Shown here one piece after another: positions 32,017 through 42,918 of a DNA stretch of 64,000 bases (its first letter is position 1; each line of letters starts with the position of its first letter). The position numbers were made by a program, and so were the translations under genes. The stretch covers positions 658,445 through 722,444 of the forward strand of contig ML976979.1 in NCBI GenBank assembly GCA_010015675.1. Reading direction: 5' to 3'. Source of the DNA: Byssothecium circinans (Eukaryota; Ascomycota; Dothideomycetes; Pleosporales; Massarinaceae). Below the pieces are notes generated by a model. That model had not been told where the DNA came from. It ran no database searches and saw nothing but the letters and a program-made list of their open reading frames with translations.

Positions 32017-32057
32017 CATTATCCATTATTCATTACCCATTAGCCATTAACCATTAG
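32017..32057. repeat. degenerate CATTA-type tandem tract
   Basis: Six CATTA-containing units of about 6-8 bases in 41 bases. Simple-sequence repeat without an assigned role. Confidence 0.7.
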
Positions 32058-32493
32058 CAACTAGCATAACCCTCCATCTCACCTCCATCCCACAAACCCC
32101 CAATACACCTCCCTAGCAGACCTCCAGCACACCTCCAAGAGACAAGCCAGTCCCCCCCCCGTAGCAGAAGAAAGGGAAATACAAGTGCAAACCCTCTCGC
32201 TAGAAACACGCTGTCTCGAGAGTGAGATTGGGTAGCTGCGCGTTGCTGCGTTACATCCTCCTACTTTCCCTGCTCCGGCTACACGAGAGAGACGGTATAT
32301 GATTATAGCCCTCGAGGATTGCATCCAGCCACCGCCCTTATTGACCCCGGACCCCAAAGGGAGGGTCGGGACAGTCCATGCGTACAATATATCCAAAAGC
32401 AAGCGAAACGCTCAAAAGATCCAAGAAAAAAGAAAACGCCTGCTAGGAAGGAAGAATGGAAAATACTGCCCCATGCATACTTTCGCGGTAGTA

Positions 32494-32597
32494 AAATCCC
32501 CGGCAAATACATACGCCCAAAACCCACAATGCCTCCTCTGCAAAACTTATCCAAAGGTGCTTCAGTATGCTGAGTTTTAGCGATGACGCGGGGTTGG
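32494..32597 (+). repeat. diverged dispersed repeat, copy 2
   Basis: Second copy of the sequence at 31811-31920. The block GCAAAACTTATCCAAAGGTG differs from copy 1 by two G-to-A changes. Confidence 0.55.
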
Positions 32598-32751
32598 ATA
32601 GTTTGCTACCCGAGGTTCATGCTATAAGCCGTATCCCCAAGCAACCAAGCAACCATCCAACCCATCAGTAAAAAAAGAATAATACACGTGAGAACATAGC
32701 GCCAATGTACAAAATGAGATAACAATGCGCGAACGCTGCATAACAATACCT

Positions 32752-35700
32752 TTAATCATCCAAAGCGCACTCATCCCCATCCTTCTTCTCCACCTCACCC
32801 AACTCAAGATCCGTATTCCGATTCCTCAACGCCGCAATCTGCGTCTCCTTAAACCTCGCAAACTCCTCGGGATTCTCCACCTCCATCTGCCTCAACTCCT
32901 TCGCGTTCTCCTTGATACGATCAAATACATGTTCCCAGCCGGCGCCCTCGCTCATATCTTTCAGCTCCTTGCCGCTATATTTGTAAAAATAGTTGCGGAG
33001 GGCGAGCATATGTTCTGGCAGACCATCATGATCCATGGTACCGGGGAGATCGGCGTGGTAGGATTGCGAAGAGCTAGGACGGGAGGGGTTGTAGATTTCT
33101 GTGCGGACGCGGTGTCCGATACGGTGGACCCGGCCTTCTTCCAACGTCTGAGCGCGCGAGGCGAGATTGACGTCGGAGTTGTGGCGGGAGCGGTCGAGTT
33201 TTGGTTCGCCGTCTTCTTCATCCGAGTCGGGTACGTTTTCGGTGAAGCTGGCAGACATTGTCGGCACGGCGGATGCAGGTGGCGAGGTACTAGGGACTGA
33301 GCTATGGGCTGAGGCTGCGTCGCTGGGTTGTACGCAATCTGGGAACTCGTCTTCAAAGCGTTGGATGATGCCTTGCAAGGTTTGGTCGAGCGACCATAGG
33401 CGACCTAGGGGAGGATGTCAGAGATAATCAGAAACAAAAGGTCGAAAGAACTTACGGTAACCGATGTCATTGCCTTCCCTGGCCACTCTTACCATGGCTG
33501 GTTGTAACCTCGCCCTGATCTTGCGAGCGTACTCGAGCAGATTCTTCGAAAGAGCTCTAGCTTTGCCAAGCTTTTCTGGATCCTCGCCACGAGTGCTTCT
33601 TGGAGTTGCAGTACCGCTACCGAGCGCAGACTGCCTGCGTAGATCCGTAGCGTTTTGCGACAGACAATAGCTGAGCACTTTCGCCATGCCATTACCACCA
33701 ACGATGTAGTCGTTATCGGGCGTGAGCTCTTCGTTATCGGAAGTCATGGGAGCGCCTACTTCAGGCCCAACGAGGTGCATGAGAACGTCAGGTATTTCAA
33801 CGTCTTTGTCTTCGTCCTTGAGCTCTGCTCCTTTGAGCTCAGGGATGTCGGAGTAGTTTTCCATATTCCTTAGACAGTACGCAACAACCTGTTTAGCAAG
33901 AGCTTTGACGACTTCATTGCTCTCAGCTGCAGGGACGTCAATGTTGATACAGATGAGCGTGCGTGACACCTTGGCGGCCATAGCGAGCGAGGTGTACAGG
34001 GCCGCGGCTTCCTCTTGTGTCTCTTCATCCATCGCGTTGGCAAGAGAAGTAACTTGGGGATTCTCAAGCAGGTCAACATGGGCAATGTGAGCGCACTCCG
34101 GCAGCACCTCTGCGAGTCCAATGACTTCCGCAGGCGCCAGAGATACGTCAACTAGGTGTATCCTCCTGAGCTCTTTGAACTGCGGCATATATTTTCTGAG
34201 AAGGGAAAGCGATGACTGGTGCGAGAATAGATCTTTGTTGTGAGATAGATCCAAGAATCGAAAGTTGGGCAGATTGACCAAGGCCGGGAACAATCTTCTT
34301 AAAGATTCTTGGTCAAGATCACAATCGGCTAGACTCAACGCCCATAGAGGTGAGTTCTTTGTGAAGCAAGCAACGAGCTTGTTTATCGAACCACGCAAAT
34401 CGTTGCCTCCTAGGTCAAGGCCCTGGCAAACGCCTGATCGGATGTAGTGTGTGACATTTTCAAGACCTTCTTCATTCAAATCGTTGCCAGCAAGGCCTAG
34501 TCGTTGGACGCCGCTAATGATGCACCCGTCGATGATCTTTCGTATTGTCGCGGACGACAACCCACATTCAGACATAGAGAGCTCCTCGAGACGAGATCCT
34601 CCCAATCTTTCCGCGATAGCTTTAGACAAGATCTCAGCGATATCATTGCCAGGCTTCTCAACGTTGTGGTTGGGGTTTGAAGCGCCATTAGTGGCATGAG
34701 ACTGCACTCTCTTTGGTGCGGGGAAGGGCACCATAGAGACGTCAAGCGCTACAATGGACTTGCACATGTAGATGAAGAGCGCAATGTGTTTCCACCCCTC
34801 GGCCGTGATCTTCGGATTGTTCTTGAGTACAAGCTTCTTGACAACACCACTGTGCTCGTCCTCTGCCTCTGCTGGATTTGACGGGTATCTTCGGGGGGCT
34901 TTGGCTGCTAGCAAACCTGCAAGAATAACTCGTACTTTCTCGTCCGTCATATCAGCATCTTCAAGAAAGAGTTTCTTCACAGGCACCACGGCCAGCCAGT
35001 CTGAAAGCGTCATAACATCGGCAAGCTGGAGTCTCGAGCCCGTGAGATCCAAGCATGTAACCACACCTGGCGCGATGAGGGCACAAGCAGTAGGAGAGGA
35101 GAGCTGGTCACTGATTCGTTTGAGGATAGGCGTTTCTCGTAACTGACAGCATCTTCGATAGATCCGTAATGGATCGGTCGTCGGCCGGTCTTGATGTCTT
35201 GAGGGAGTTTTATTATTATTAGTGTCCGTTCCATAAGCGCTCTTGTCCTCCTCATCCCTGGTCAGTTCCAGGGGTATGGAGCCGTTCTCTTCAGCTTTCC
35301 GACGCTTCTTCTCTTTCCTCTCTTTGCGCTCAGCCTCTGATCGTTTTTTCTTCTCCTTCTTACGGGTAATTTCTTTCTTTTCATCGTCGACCACGGTGCC
35401 CTCTGGATTAGGCGCCTCCTCGGTCCCAACCTTTTCCTCGGCAGTGCACACACGAACAGCACCATTCTTGTCCTTCTGGTCGGCGAAAGACTCGGGATTC
35501 TTGAGAGCCTCTCCTTCCCCTCGCTCTTTGAGCTTTCTCTCTCTGTGCTTCTTTTTCTTCTCTTCCGTGTCCTCATCGTCCTTGTACTTTGGGCCTCCCG
35601 CGATTTCGACGTCTACACAGAAGGCAACACGTCGTAGTTTGCTGGCCTCAAGTTCCGGCACCAGGCACCTGTCTCTGTTTGGATCCACATTCATGACCTT

Positions 35701-36421
35701 TCGTGGGCAAACGCCTCCATTAGGTGCGACCTTGCCGGTAGTGCCCACTTGGCTCCCGGACGAGAGCCGTCGCAAGGCATTCGAAAGGAAGGAGCCCTTG
35801 GGCTGCTGAGGGATGTACGGCTCATGTCCCGCGTGGTCGCCGTTCGCCACAGCCGCTTGAATGCCATTGAGGGCGCCATTCGCCGATGACGTAGGGCCGT
35901 GGACACCGTTGACATTGGCAGGCGATATCTGAGTCGGCGCTTGTGTGTATTGCACTGGAGAGGTCTGCGACGAGAACTTGGAGCTAATGCTCGATATCCA
36001 TGAGTTCTTGCGCGAGCCGGCTTTCGCATCGGGTGGAGTGACACTTCCGGGTTTGTCGGCATTGGCTCGGTTAAGCAGGGTTGGACGCTTCAAGGCCATC
36101 TTTTGCGCGGGCGACGGTGTAGTAGGTGCGGGCGGCGGTGATGAAGGCTGCTGGACGGCGGGGGCAGGTTCTGGTGTGTTGGGCTCTTCGTGTGACGGCT
36201 GCGAGGGGAGACCGCCGTGGGACGAAGTGCGCGGACGGGTGTCTTTGGAGAGCGCTGGCGACGAGGGAGCATGCTGGCGGTGGTGATGATCTGAGAGAAG
36301 ATGTGAATTAGCTCAGAGCCTCCGACTGTGCTTGGCCTGGCAGCTGGAGAGCGCTGGACCCATGCTCACCTCGAGTTGAGTGGTGCAGCCAGGAAACGTC
36401 GACGCCGTGGATGTCTTCCAT
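32752..36421 (-). CDS. large leucine-rich repeat protein with disordered N-terminus
   Basis: Three exons, 36421-36370, 36290-33456 and 33404-32752, with introns of 79 (GTGAGC..CTCAG) and 51 bases (GTAAGT..CCTAG) in matching phase; 1179 residues. The first exon encodes only 17 residues (MEDIHGVDVSWLHHSTR). About 300 disordered Pro/Ser/Lys-rich residues follow, including Lys/Glu stretches. Next comes an RNI-type LRR region: VVTCLDLTGSRLQLADVMTL, KLFLEDADMTDEKVR, LVLKNNPKITAEGWKHIALF, RLGLAGNDLNEEGLENV, GLDLGGNDLRG, RFLDLSHNKDL. A helical C-terminus (ARALSKNLLEYARKIRARLQ) ends the protein. Similar ascomycete proteins are linked to polarity or wall biogenesis in annotation, but I cannot confirm a function. 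Such repeats bind protein partners. Confidence 0.88.
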
Positions 36422-37151
36422 GGCGAGCGACGAAGGGTGGGTGGCGTGTGCCTACGGGGCTATCGCGACTGATATATGGCCATCCGGTCCAAGTAGAGAT
36501 GGAGTCGACAGAAGACGAGCGGAGTGTTTTCAGCGGGGCTTCGTCAAGAGGTGGGCTGAAGTTAGCCGCACCGGGCGATTGGTCTCAATCCTCTCAACAA
36601 TAATACAAGACGGCCCGTCCTTGGGCCTGTCAACGCGGAGAAAAAGTAAGCAGAGCAGTCTATGAGGCTGTGCACTATTTTCAGTGGGCTGATGATGAGA
36701 AGATGCAAGATGCAAGATGAGTGAGCGCTTTTGCAGATGGTACAGCAAGCGTCGGCTGCCAGTTATGACGACAGACGGGTGCCGCGCTTCGGCTCCTCTC
36801 GTCTGCCCCATCTCCCGAAGTGGAGAGACACGAGATATATTTTGACTTTGCCCAAGCACGCGATAGACTTCTAATCACTCGTTAGGTTGGTAATCCTCGC
36901 CACGCCCATTTCCACCGCCTTCTTCTCTGCGAGCATTTATTTACATACACTCGTCACATGCAAGTTATCATCACTCAGGAACAAATAGAGTTTGACTGTT
37001 CATCATCTTGATTGTCCGTGGAAGCTGCCAAAATTCCAGGCTAGCAAATCATCATGCCACGTACGGTATCGCCAACCCCATGCATCCCCAGACGCCGTGT
37101 GCCGTGATTTTTGGGAGAAATCCAGAGAAAGAAGAGTGGAAACGAGCCAGC
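36422..37151. other. intergenic spacer
   Basis: 5' region of the LRR gene and 3' end of RPL5, both on the minus strand. Only short uninformative frames are present. Confidence 0.5.
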
Positions 37152-38345
37152 TTACGACTGGAGGGACTTGATCTTCTCCTGCACGCGCTTTTCCTTCTCC
37201 TCCTTGCTGAGCTTCGGCGTCTTGTACTTCTTCGAGATCGCCTTCCACTCTTCCTTGGACTTTTTGGGTTCGGCACCCTCCTCCTTCTTCCACGGGTCCT
37301 CGCGGATCTGGCTGTGGGCCTCGGTGTAGAGTTCCTCGAGACCATCAGCCTCGATGTCGTCCTCGACGTACCCACTGAACTGAGACTTGTAGCGCTCCTC
37401 ATCGTCATCGGCGAGCGTCTCCATGTATTCAGCGACGTGGCCACCGAAGATGTACTTGCGGAGGGTCTCGGCGTCGAGCTCTTTTCCTTCGATGTCGTAG
37501 CCGGGAAAACGGTTCTCGGAGTGAGGGACGTAGAGGCCACCGTCCGAGGCACCTTTCATGGCACCGAAGACGCGAGCACCGGTGGAGGTACGGACAAGAC
37601 CGACGTCCAGGAAGACCTTGAACGGGCGGCGCTCTTCACCGTCGACCTCGGCGGCCTCGGTAAGGCTGAACTCGCCATCAGCCTCCTCCACACCAGTGAA
37701 GGCCTCGTCGAGCTCGAGCTTCTTGAGAGTGCGGCGGGCGAGGAGAAGACCAGTAGCGTAGGCGGCGGCCCAGTTCGTGAGACCGTGCTGGGAAAGTCAG
37801 AATGAACCAAGCCAATACGCACAGAGATCACATACAGTAATGCCGTAGGCCTTCAGCTCGTGAGCATACGCAGCCATGAAGACCTTGTCACCGCCAATCT
37901 CAGAGCTGGTGATCTGAGCGATGATGTCGCGGTTGGTGAAGCGGACGACGAGTCGGTACTTGGGCGCATTGTACTTGTTCTTGGCCTGGGTGATCAAGCG
38001 TTTGCGGGCATAGTAGTCGGTCTTTCCCTGGCGACGGCGCTTGTTCTTGACCTGGAAGCGCCTGCGGACGTCAGTTCATGTCAGTGGCAGAGCGGGGGGA
38101 AGGGATTCTTACGAGAAGTAGGCGTCGTTCTTCTGGAGTTTGGACTGTACAAACCAAGAGTCAGCAATTGACGCTTCAAACCCGCGATCGAAGCAGCTTG
38201 CAAAGACTCCGCCCAACTGGCCGTCAAGCGGGATTTCTTAAGGCATCGCAGACGCACAAAGTGCCGTAATGCTTCAAGTAGGGTGCGCTGGCGACTTCTC
38301 GAGAAGTGCTATCGGCGCATTTCACGGCATACTTACTTGAGGCAT
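37152..38345 (-). CDS. rpl5: 60S ribosomal protein L5 (uL18)
   Basis: Four exons: 38345-38337 (9 bases, Met-Pro-Gln), 38144-38113, 38061-37836 and 37787-37152. The introns of 192, 51 and 48 bases all have consensus ends, and the phases close to a 300-residue protein, the usual length. Diagnostic blocks are [85 protein letters not shown] and a Lys-rich C-terminus. uL18 binds 5S rRNA with uL5 and enters the central protuberance of the large subunit. Introns crowded at the 5' end are normal for ribosomal protein genes. It is divergent from arp2. Confidence 0.97.
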
Positions 38346-38994
38346 CTTGACCGACGGTGCGGGCGACTGTCGTTGTTAGTGTCGGTGTTGTGGTCGAAAG
38401 GTCGTGGAGAACTTTCGGAGGTATAAATTTGGGGTTTGTTCGTGGCTTGCTCGCTTAGCTCTGGAGCAGCAGTTGCGCTTCCGATGGTCACCCACTGCAG
38501 CAGCCAAAGTGGGTGACCCACACATTACTGTACATATCGTCGTGGCAGTATCCAGCCTGGACATCTGTGTTTTTGACATAACATCACGGGAGCAACTGAA
38601 GACGTGGATGTATTACTTCCCACTTGCTAGAATTTGGGTGCCCATAGTAACGAGGATGGTATCTTAAGCAACCCATCAGGAAGTGTGTATGCGTTACATA
38701 GGAACATTATTATATTCGGTATCGGACTCTGGAAACCCAAGGACTGCATGGACTTAATCTGCCTATGTAGAAATTGCCCTCACGCATGTCTTTGTATTCT
38801 AGAGCCTGCAAAATATCATTCCAAGTTTGAGCATTCGCACTACCCGTTTGAGCTGTGGTATACGCACAGACACATGCTGAGCTCCTGCCAACGTCAACCC
38901 CACCACAGCACCAAGGCACGGAATTCGCGAATCGCCTCACCACGACATCGTCCGTCTTCTTTCACGTATAGCTACTGATTCACCCCCGGGAAGC
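38346..38994. other. shared promoter region of rpl5 and arp2
   Basis: About 0.65 kb between divergent starts. An inverted pair of GGTCACCCACT- and AGTGGGTGACC-like words near 38487-38519 forms a short palindromic arm and could bind a regulator; this is inference. Confidence 0.5.
38487..38519. repeat. short inverted repeat in the rpl5/arp2 intergenic region
   Basis: GGTCACCCACT and its reverse complement AGTGGGTGACC are separated by about ten bases (GCAGCAGCCAA). It could fold as a hairpin or be a paired binding site between two divergent housekeeping genes. Confidence 0.65.
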
Positions 38995-40454
38995 ATGGCG
39001 GAAGTTCCGATCGGTATGTGAAGCTCCATGAGACTCTGTCGAACCCCGCTGACCTTGCCATAGTCCTCGACGGCGGAACCGGCTTCCTCAAGGCAGGCTA
39101 CGCAGGCCAGGTCTGTCCTCCGCTCCTACTGCAGCATGATTGAGGGCATTGTTTGTCTGATACCTCTCTGTAGAACTTCCCCGACCACCAGTACCCCTCA
39201 ATAGTCGGCCGCCCGATCTTACGATCCGAAGAGCGAGATGGAGACATTGTGGTCAAGGACATAATGTGCGGCGACGAAGCGGCGGCAGCGCGCTCAATGC
39301 TTCAGATCACATACCCCGTACGTGGTTACCTAGGAACTGTTGAGGGCGTTCTCGTCGCTATGGCTAGTATGCGCTAACGCCTTCTCACCGTTGGCAGATG
39401 GAGAATGGTATCGTCAAGCGATGGGACGACATGCAGCACCTCTGGGACTACACCTTCTTCGAGAAGATGCAAGTGGACCCGACGGGCCGCAAGATTCTCC
39501 TGACCGAGCCGCCCATGAACCCCCTCAAGAACCGAGAAACCATGTGCGAGGTCATGTTCGAGCGCTACAACTTCGGCGGGGTATACGTGGCTATACAAGC
39601 TGTGCTGGCTCTTTACGCGCAAGGTCTATCATCGGGGGTTGTGGTGGACTCGGGTGATGGTGTCACCCATATTGTCCCTGTATACGAGAGCACTGTGCTC
39701 AACCATCTCACACGGCGTCTGGACGTGGCAGGCCGAGACGTTACGAGGAATCTGATCGCGTTGCTGCTACGGAGAGGTTACGCTCTCAACAGAACTGCCG
39801 ACTTCGAGACGGTCCGTCAGATCAAGGAGAAGCTCTGCTACGTATCGTACGACCTCGAATTGGACCAGCGCCTTAGCGAGGACACTACAGTGTTGGTGGA
39901 GTCATACACACTCCCAGACGGCCGCGTTATTCGCGTAGGCAGCGAGCGCTTCGAAGCACCCGAATGTTTGTTCCAGCCACACCTTGTCGACGTGGAACAA
40001 CCCGGTATCGCTGAGTTCCTGTTCAACACCATCCAGTCCGCCGACGTAGACGTGAGGAGCAGTCTGTACAAGGCGATCGTGTTGAGCGGTGGAAGCAGCA
40101 TGTACCCGGGCTTGCCCAGCCGGCTAGAGAAAGAGTTGAAGCAGCTATGGCTCACCAAAGTGCTGGGCGGAAATCCCGAGCGATTGAATGTAGGTATGCA
40201 GCCATCCGTCTTGGGATATTGCTAACGCAGGGACTGTAGAAGTTCAAAGTCCGCATCGAAGACCCGCCACGTCGCCGGCATATGGTCTTCCTCGGAGGTG
40301 CCGTGCTCGCAAACATTGTGAGTCCCACATTACGGTGTTCTCAACTGGCGATACTGACGACTCCTAGATGGCAGACAAGGAGAACATGTGGATATCAAAA
40401 CAGGAGTGGGAGGAGCAGGGCTCAAAGGCCTTGGAGAAACTCGGTGCGAGATGA
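38995..40454 (+). CDS. arp2: actin-related protein 2 (Arp2/3 complex)
   Basis: Six exons: 38995-39013, 39064-39110, 39174-39317, 39398-40189, 40240-40317 and 40368-40454. All introns are about 50-80 bases with GT..AG ends, and the phases close to 388 residues. Actin-fold motifs: [16 protein letters not shown] (phosphate 1), [49 protein letters not shown] (phosphate 2), [34 protein letters not shown] and a C-terminal [11 protein letters not shown]. The [12 protein letters not shown] and [11 protein letters not shown] signatures mark Arp2 rather than actin. Arp2 nucleates branched actin filaments at endocytic patches. Confidence 0.97.
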
Positions 40455-42372
40455 GGAAACTGCCCCAAACCGAAAACGGGAGTCAAGTAGTAGTGACAAT
40501 AGAGCAAACCAATCAATTGCGACATGGCCACAGCTGGAATGACCGACGAAAGCCTTCTGTTTCAACTCTTTCACCGCCCTACGCAACCAGGCTTTGTGGC
40601 TCTGTCCCATTCCGGTGCAGTGGGGCCTACCACTCCACCGCAGCGAATCTCACTTGTGCCTGGCCTGATTATGTTCAGACTCTACGAGCTGTCGGACTCG
40701 AGACATAAACTTTCTTTGTCTGCATAGGCATTCATCTAAAAGGCTCGGCTTGGTATTCCATGTCCTGCATCAGCACTTGCCTCTTCAACAGCCGGTACCG
40801 CACGACTGGAAATTCCAACTTCGCCCTCAGCTTGCCCGAAGGTCTCCGGCGGCTGAAGCAGCAACAACGCAATGCAACAGCGGGAGATCGGCCAGACAAG
40901 ACGAAGTGTGAGTGTATAAGATATGGTGGGCTAAGCGCCGTACGCACGTCTTTATTCCCCACGCCTGCATGTGCCCGCATCAGAAGCGGACGCAAGTCTA
41001 CGCGGGGCGCGCTGCAACCTGAAGTGGCTACAGTTGTCTTTGTCGATATTGCACACCCTGTGTATATGCTCTTCATTCCATGTGCCCGAGGGGTTTTTTT
41101 GTGATGGCTGGTCTTTTGGCGGGCGGGCTCGAAAGGTCCGGCCCGCGTAAAGTGACTGCATGACGATTTTGTTACGCTGTGGGCGGAAGGACTGGATACC
41201 CCACAGTGCTGTTCTCTCTTCAGATGCCGCCGCAATAATGCGTGCGACGTGACCTCGGGGCTATCGTGGGGAATCTGAATGCGAAAGATGACGGCAGCAT
41301 CGTGAAGAGGGGATAGCGGATAGAGATCGAGTCTGCACCTCATCGCTCACGCTTGGCACCATCCGGGTATGCATGCACATGGCAGGTTCCGAATACTGAG
41401 AGCGCCTCTTGTTCGTCCTGCCATGTCACTGAGGGGTGGCCTTGCAGCCGACGATACAGGCGTATGGCATTTTGACGATCGTGCATGTGTGTTTAGCGCC
41501 CGCACCGCACACGTGAGCGCGCCGGAAATTCGGCTTCAATCTCCTCCATTTCCTCTGTGCGTCATGGCTGGTGACGATGAACGAAAGCGACTTAGGACGA
41601 CGATGCTTCGCTAGTGCAATGTGGGCTCGTTTGGAGAACGGAGTAAATGACGACCTCATTGTTGGGGCGGTTAGTGAGGGAGACATAAGTCCTGGTCCTG
41701 CTGGTCCCAGCGCCCACCACTTCAAAGGTCATCAGCGTCCAATATTTCCAGAGCCTACACGCGTAAGACATTGTTCGGACGCACTCCAGCTTTTCTCATT
41801 GCTTAGTTAGTAGTTAGAAGGTGCCATCTGCAGCATCTTTGACTCTCCACCATCCACATCCGCCCGCAGCCACACGTTGCAACACCTCAAGAGCAAGACA
41901 ATTATTGCCTCCTCAGGAACCTCCTGCTTCGTCCAACGCACATATTCACACAGCAAAGCAGGGTTCACGGAATATCCTCCACTGTCCAGGTCCCCTGCGG
42001 TACAATAGTCCGGCGTGATCCAAGCGCAGGAGATCAACAATCTGCGCTGCCGCTTGCGCCTCAGGCGTCCGTTAATCCAAGCCCCAAGCATTCCTGGTCC
42101 CGCTGCTCGACAAATATATAACTCCCGCCTGGCACCTGCGCTGCCCGGGCCTGCATGGTACAACACTCTTCGATCCTCTGAGTTGTGGAGCTTCCAAAAC
42201 AATTCTTATAAATTCCCTCGCACCCCCGATTTGGATTCGCATCAAAGTCGAAACGGGGCCCACTCACTACACGTCATATCCAAGCCCGACCATCGTGTCC
42301 ACTCGACCCAAATATATTCCGAATACATAATCGCCCGCCTCCACTGTCACCCCGTATCACCATTCACATCCC
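40455..42372. other. long intergenic region and probable 5' leader
   Basis: About 1.9 kb. Open frames on both strands overlap one another and show no domain. The 0.5 kb before 42373 is C/A-rich with short upstream frames, as in long leaders of regulated fungal genes. Confidence 0.5.
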
Positions 42373-42918
42373 ATGTCCCCCCGATCAGACCGCAGCATGC
42401 CTCTCTCGCCCAGGATGGAATCACTCGCTATCCCGTCTCAGGCCCGTCGCCGACCACCATTCCATAACCGACAATCTTCTCAAGGCACCGCTGCGAGCTT
42501 GAGGCTACCGTCTCTGCATGGACGCTTCCATCCCGCCAACTTCACGTCCCCGAACTCCAGCACAGCACCTACGCCGGGCACCGGACCAAACTCACCGCAA
42601 CCCCCGCTGTCGCCACGGGCGCACCAGAAGCAATACACCGACGTCCAACGCCAGATGTACACCTACCAACAGCAAATCATGGCCAACGCCGCTCGACAGG
42701 CTCGAGGTCCCATCGCTAAGCCAACATCTCCCCGCCTGAGCCCTCTGGAGAGCCCAGGACCCGTCACGCCCATGGAACTCGAAGGTGCCGACGGCTACCT
42801 CACCGCCCACATGAAGTCCAACGACGCTGCCTCTCACGTCGACAAGCTCATTCGAGAGGAAGCACGTCGTCGTGGCGACATCTCCCCAGGTCGTGTAACC
42901 TCAGTTGGTGGTAGATGA
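42373..42918 (+). CDS. Ser/Pro-rich low-complexity protein, conserved-looking
   Basis: Single exon of 181 codons from ATG 42373. The protein is disordered and rich in SP/TP dipeptides, which are potential proline-directed kinase sites (MSPRSDRSMPLSPRMESLAI, PTSPRLSPLESPGPVTP). A short helical block, QYTDVQRQMYTYQQQIMANA, and a charged end (HVDKLIREEARRRGDISPGR) look conserved in style. Clean codon structure and balanced third positions support a real gene. I recognise no domain or function. Long, pyrimidine-rich flanks suggest extended untranslated regions, typical of regulatory proteins, though that is inference. Confidence 0.7.
   Translation: MSPRSDRSMPLSPRMESLAIPSQARRRPPFHNRQSSQGTAASLRLPSLHGRFHPANFTSPNSSTAPTPGTGPNSPQPPLSPRAHQKQYTDVQRQMYTYQQQIMANAARQARGPIAKPTSPRLSPLESPGPVTPMELEGADGYLTAHMKSNDAASHVDKLIREEARRRGDISPGRVTSVGGR

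Larger units (their letters stand above)
31208..32751. other. gene-poor region with diverged repeats
   Basis: About 1.5 kb without a supportable gene. It holds a C/A-rich tract near 31690-31800, a degenerate CATTA tract at 32017-32057, and two diverged copies of a ~105-bp sequence (31811-31920 and 32494-32597). Confidence 0.55.

Noticed and set aside
35243..35809. Plus-strand Ser/Phe-rich frame of 188 codons
   Set aside because: Antisense to the Lys/Glu-rich part of the LRR protein; poly-Phe/Ser is what such DNA encodes in reverse.
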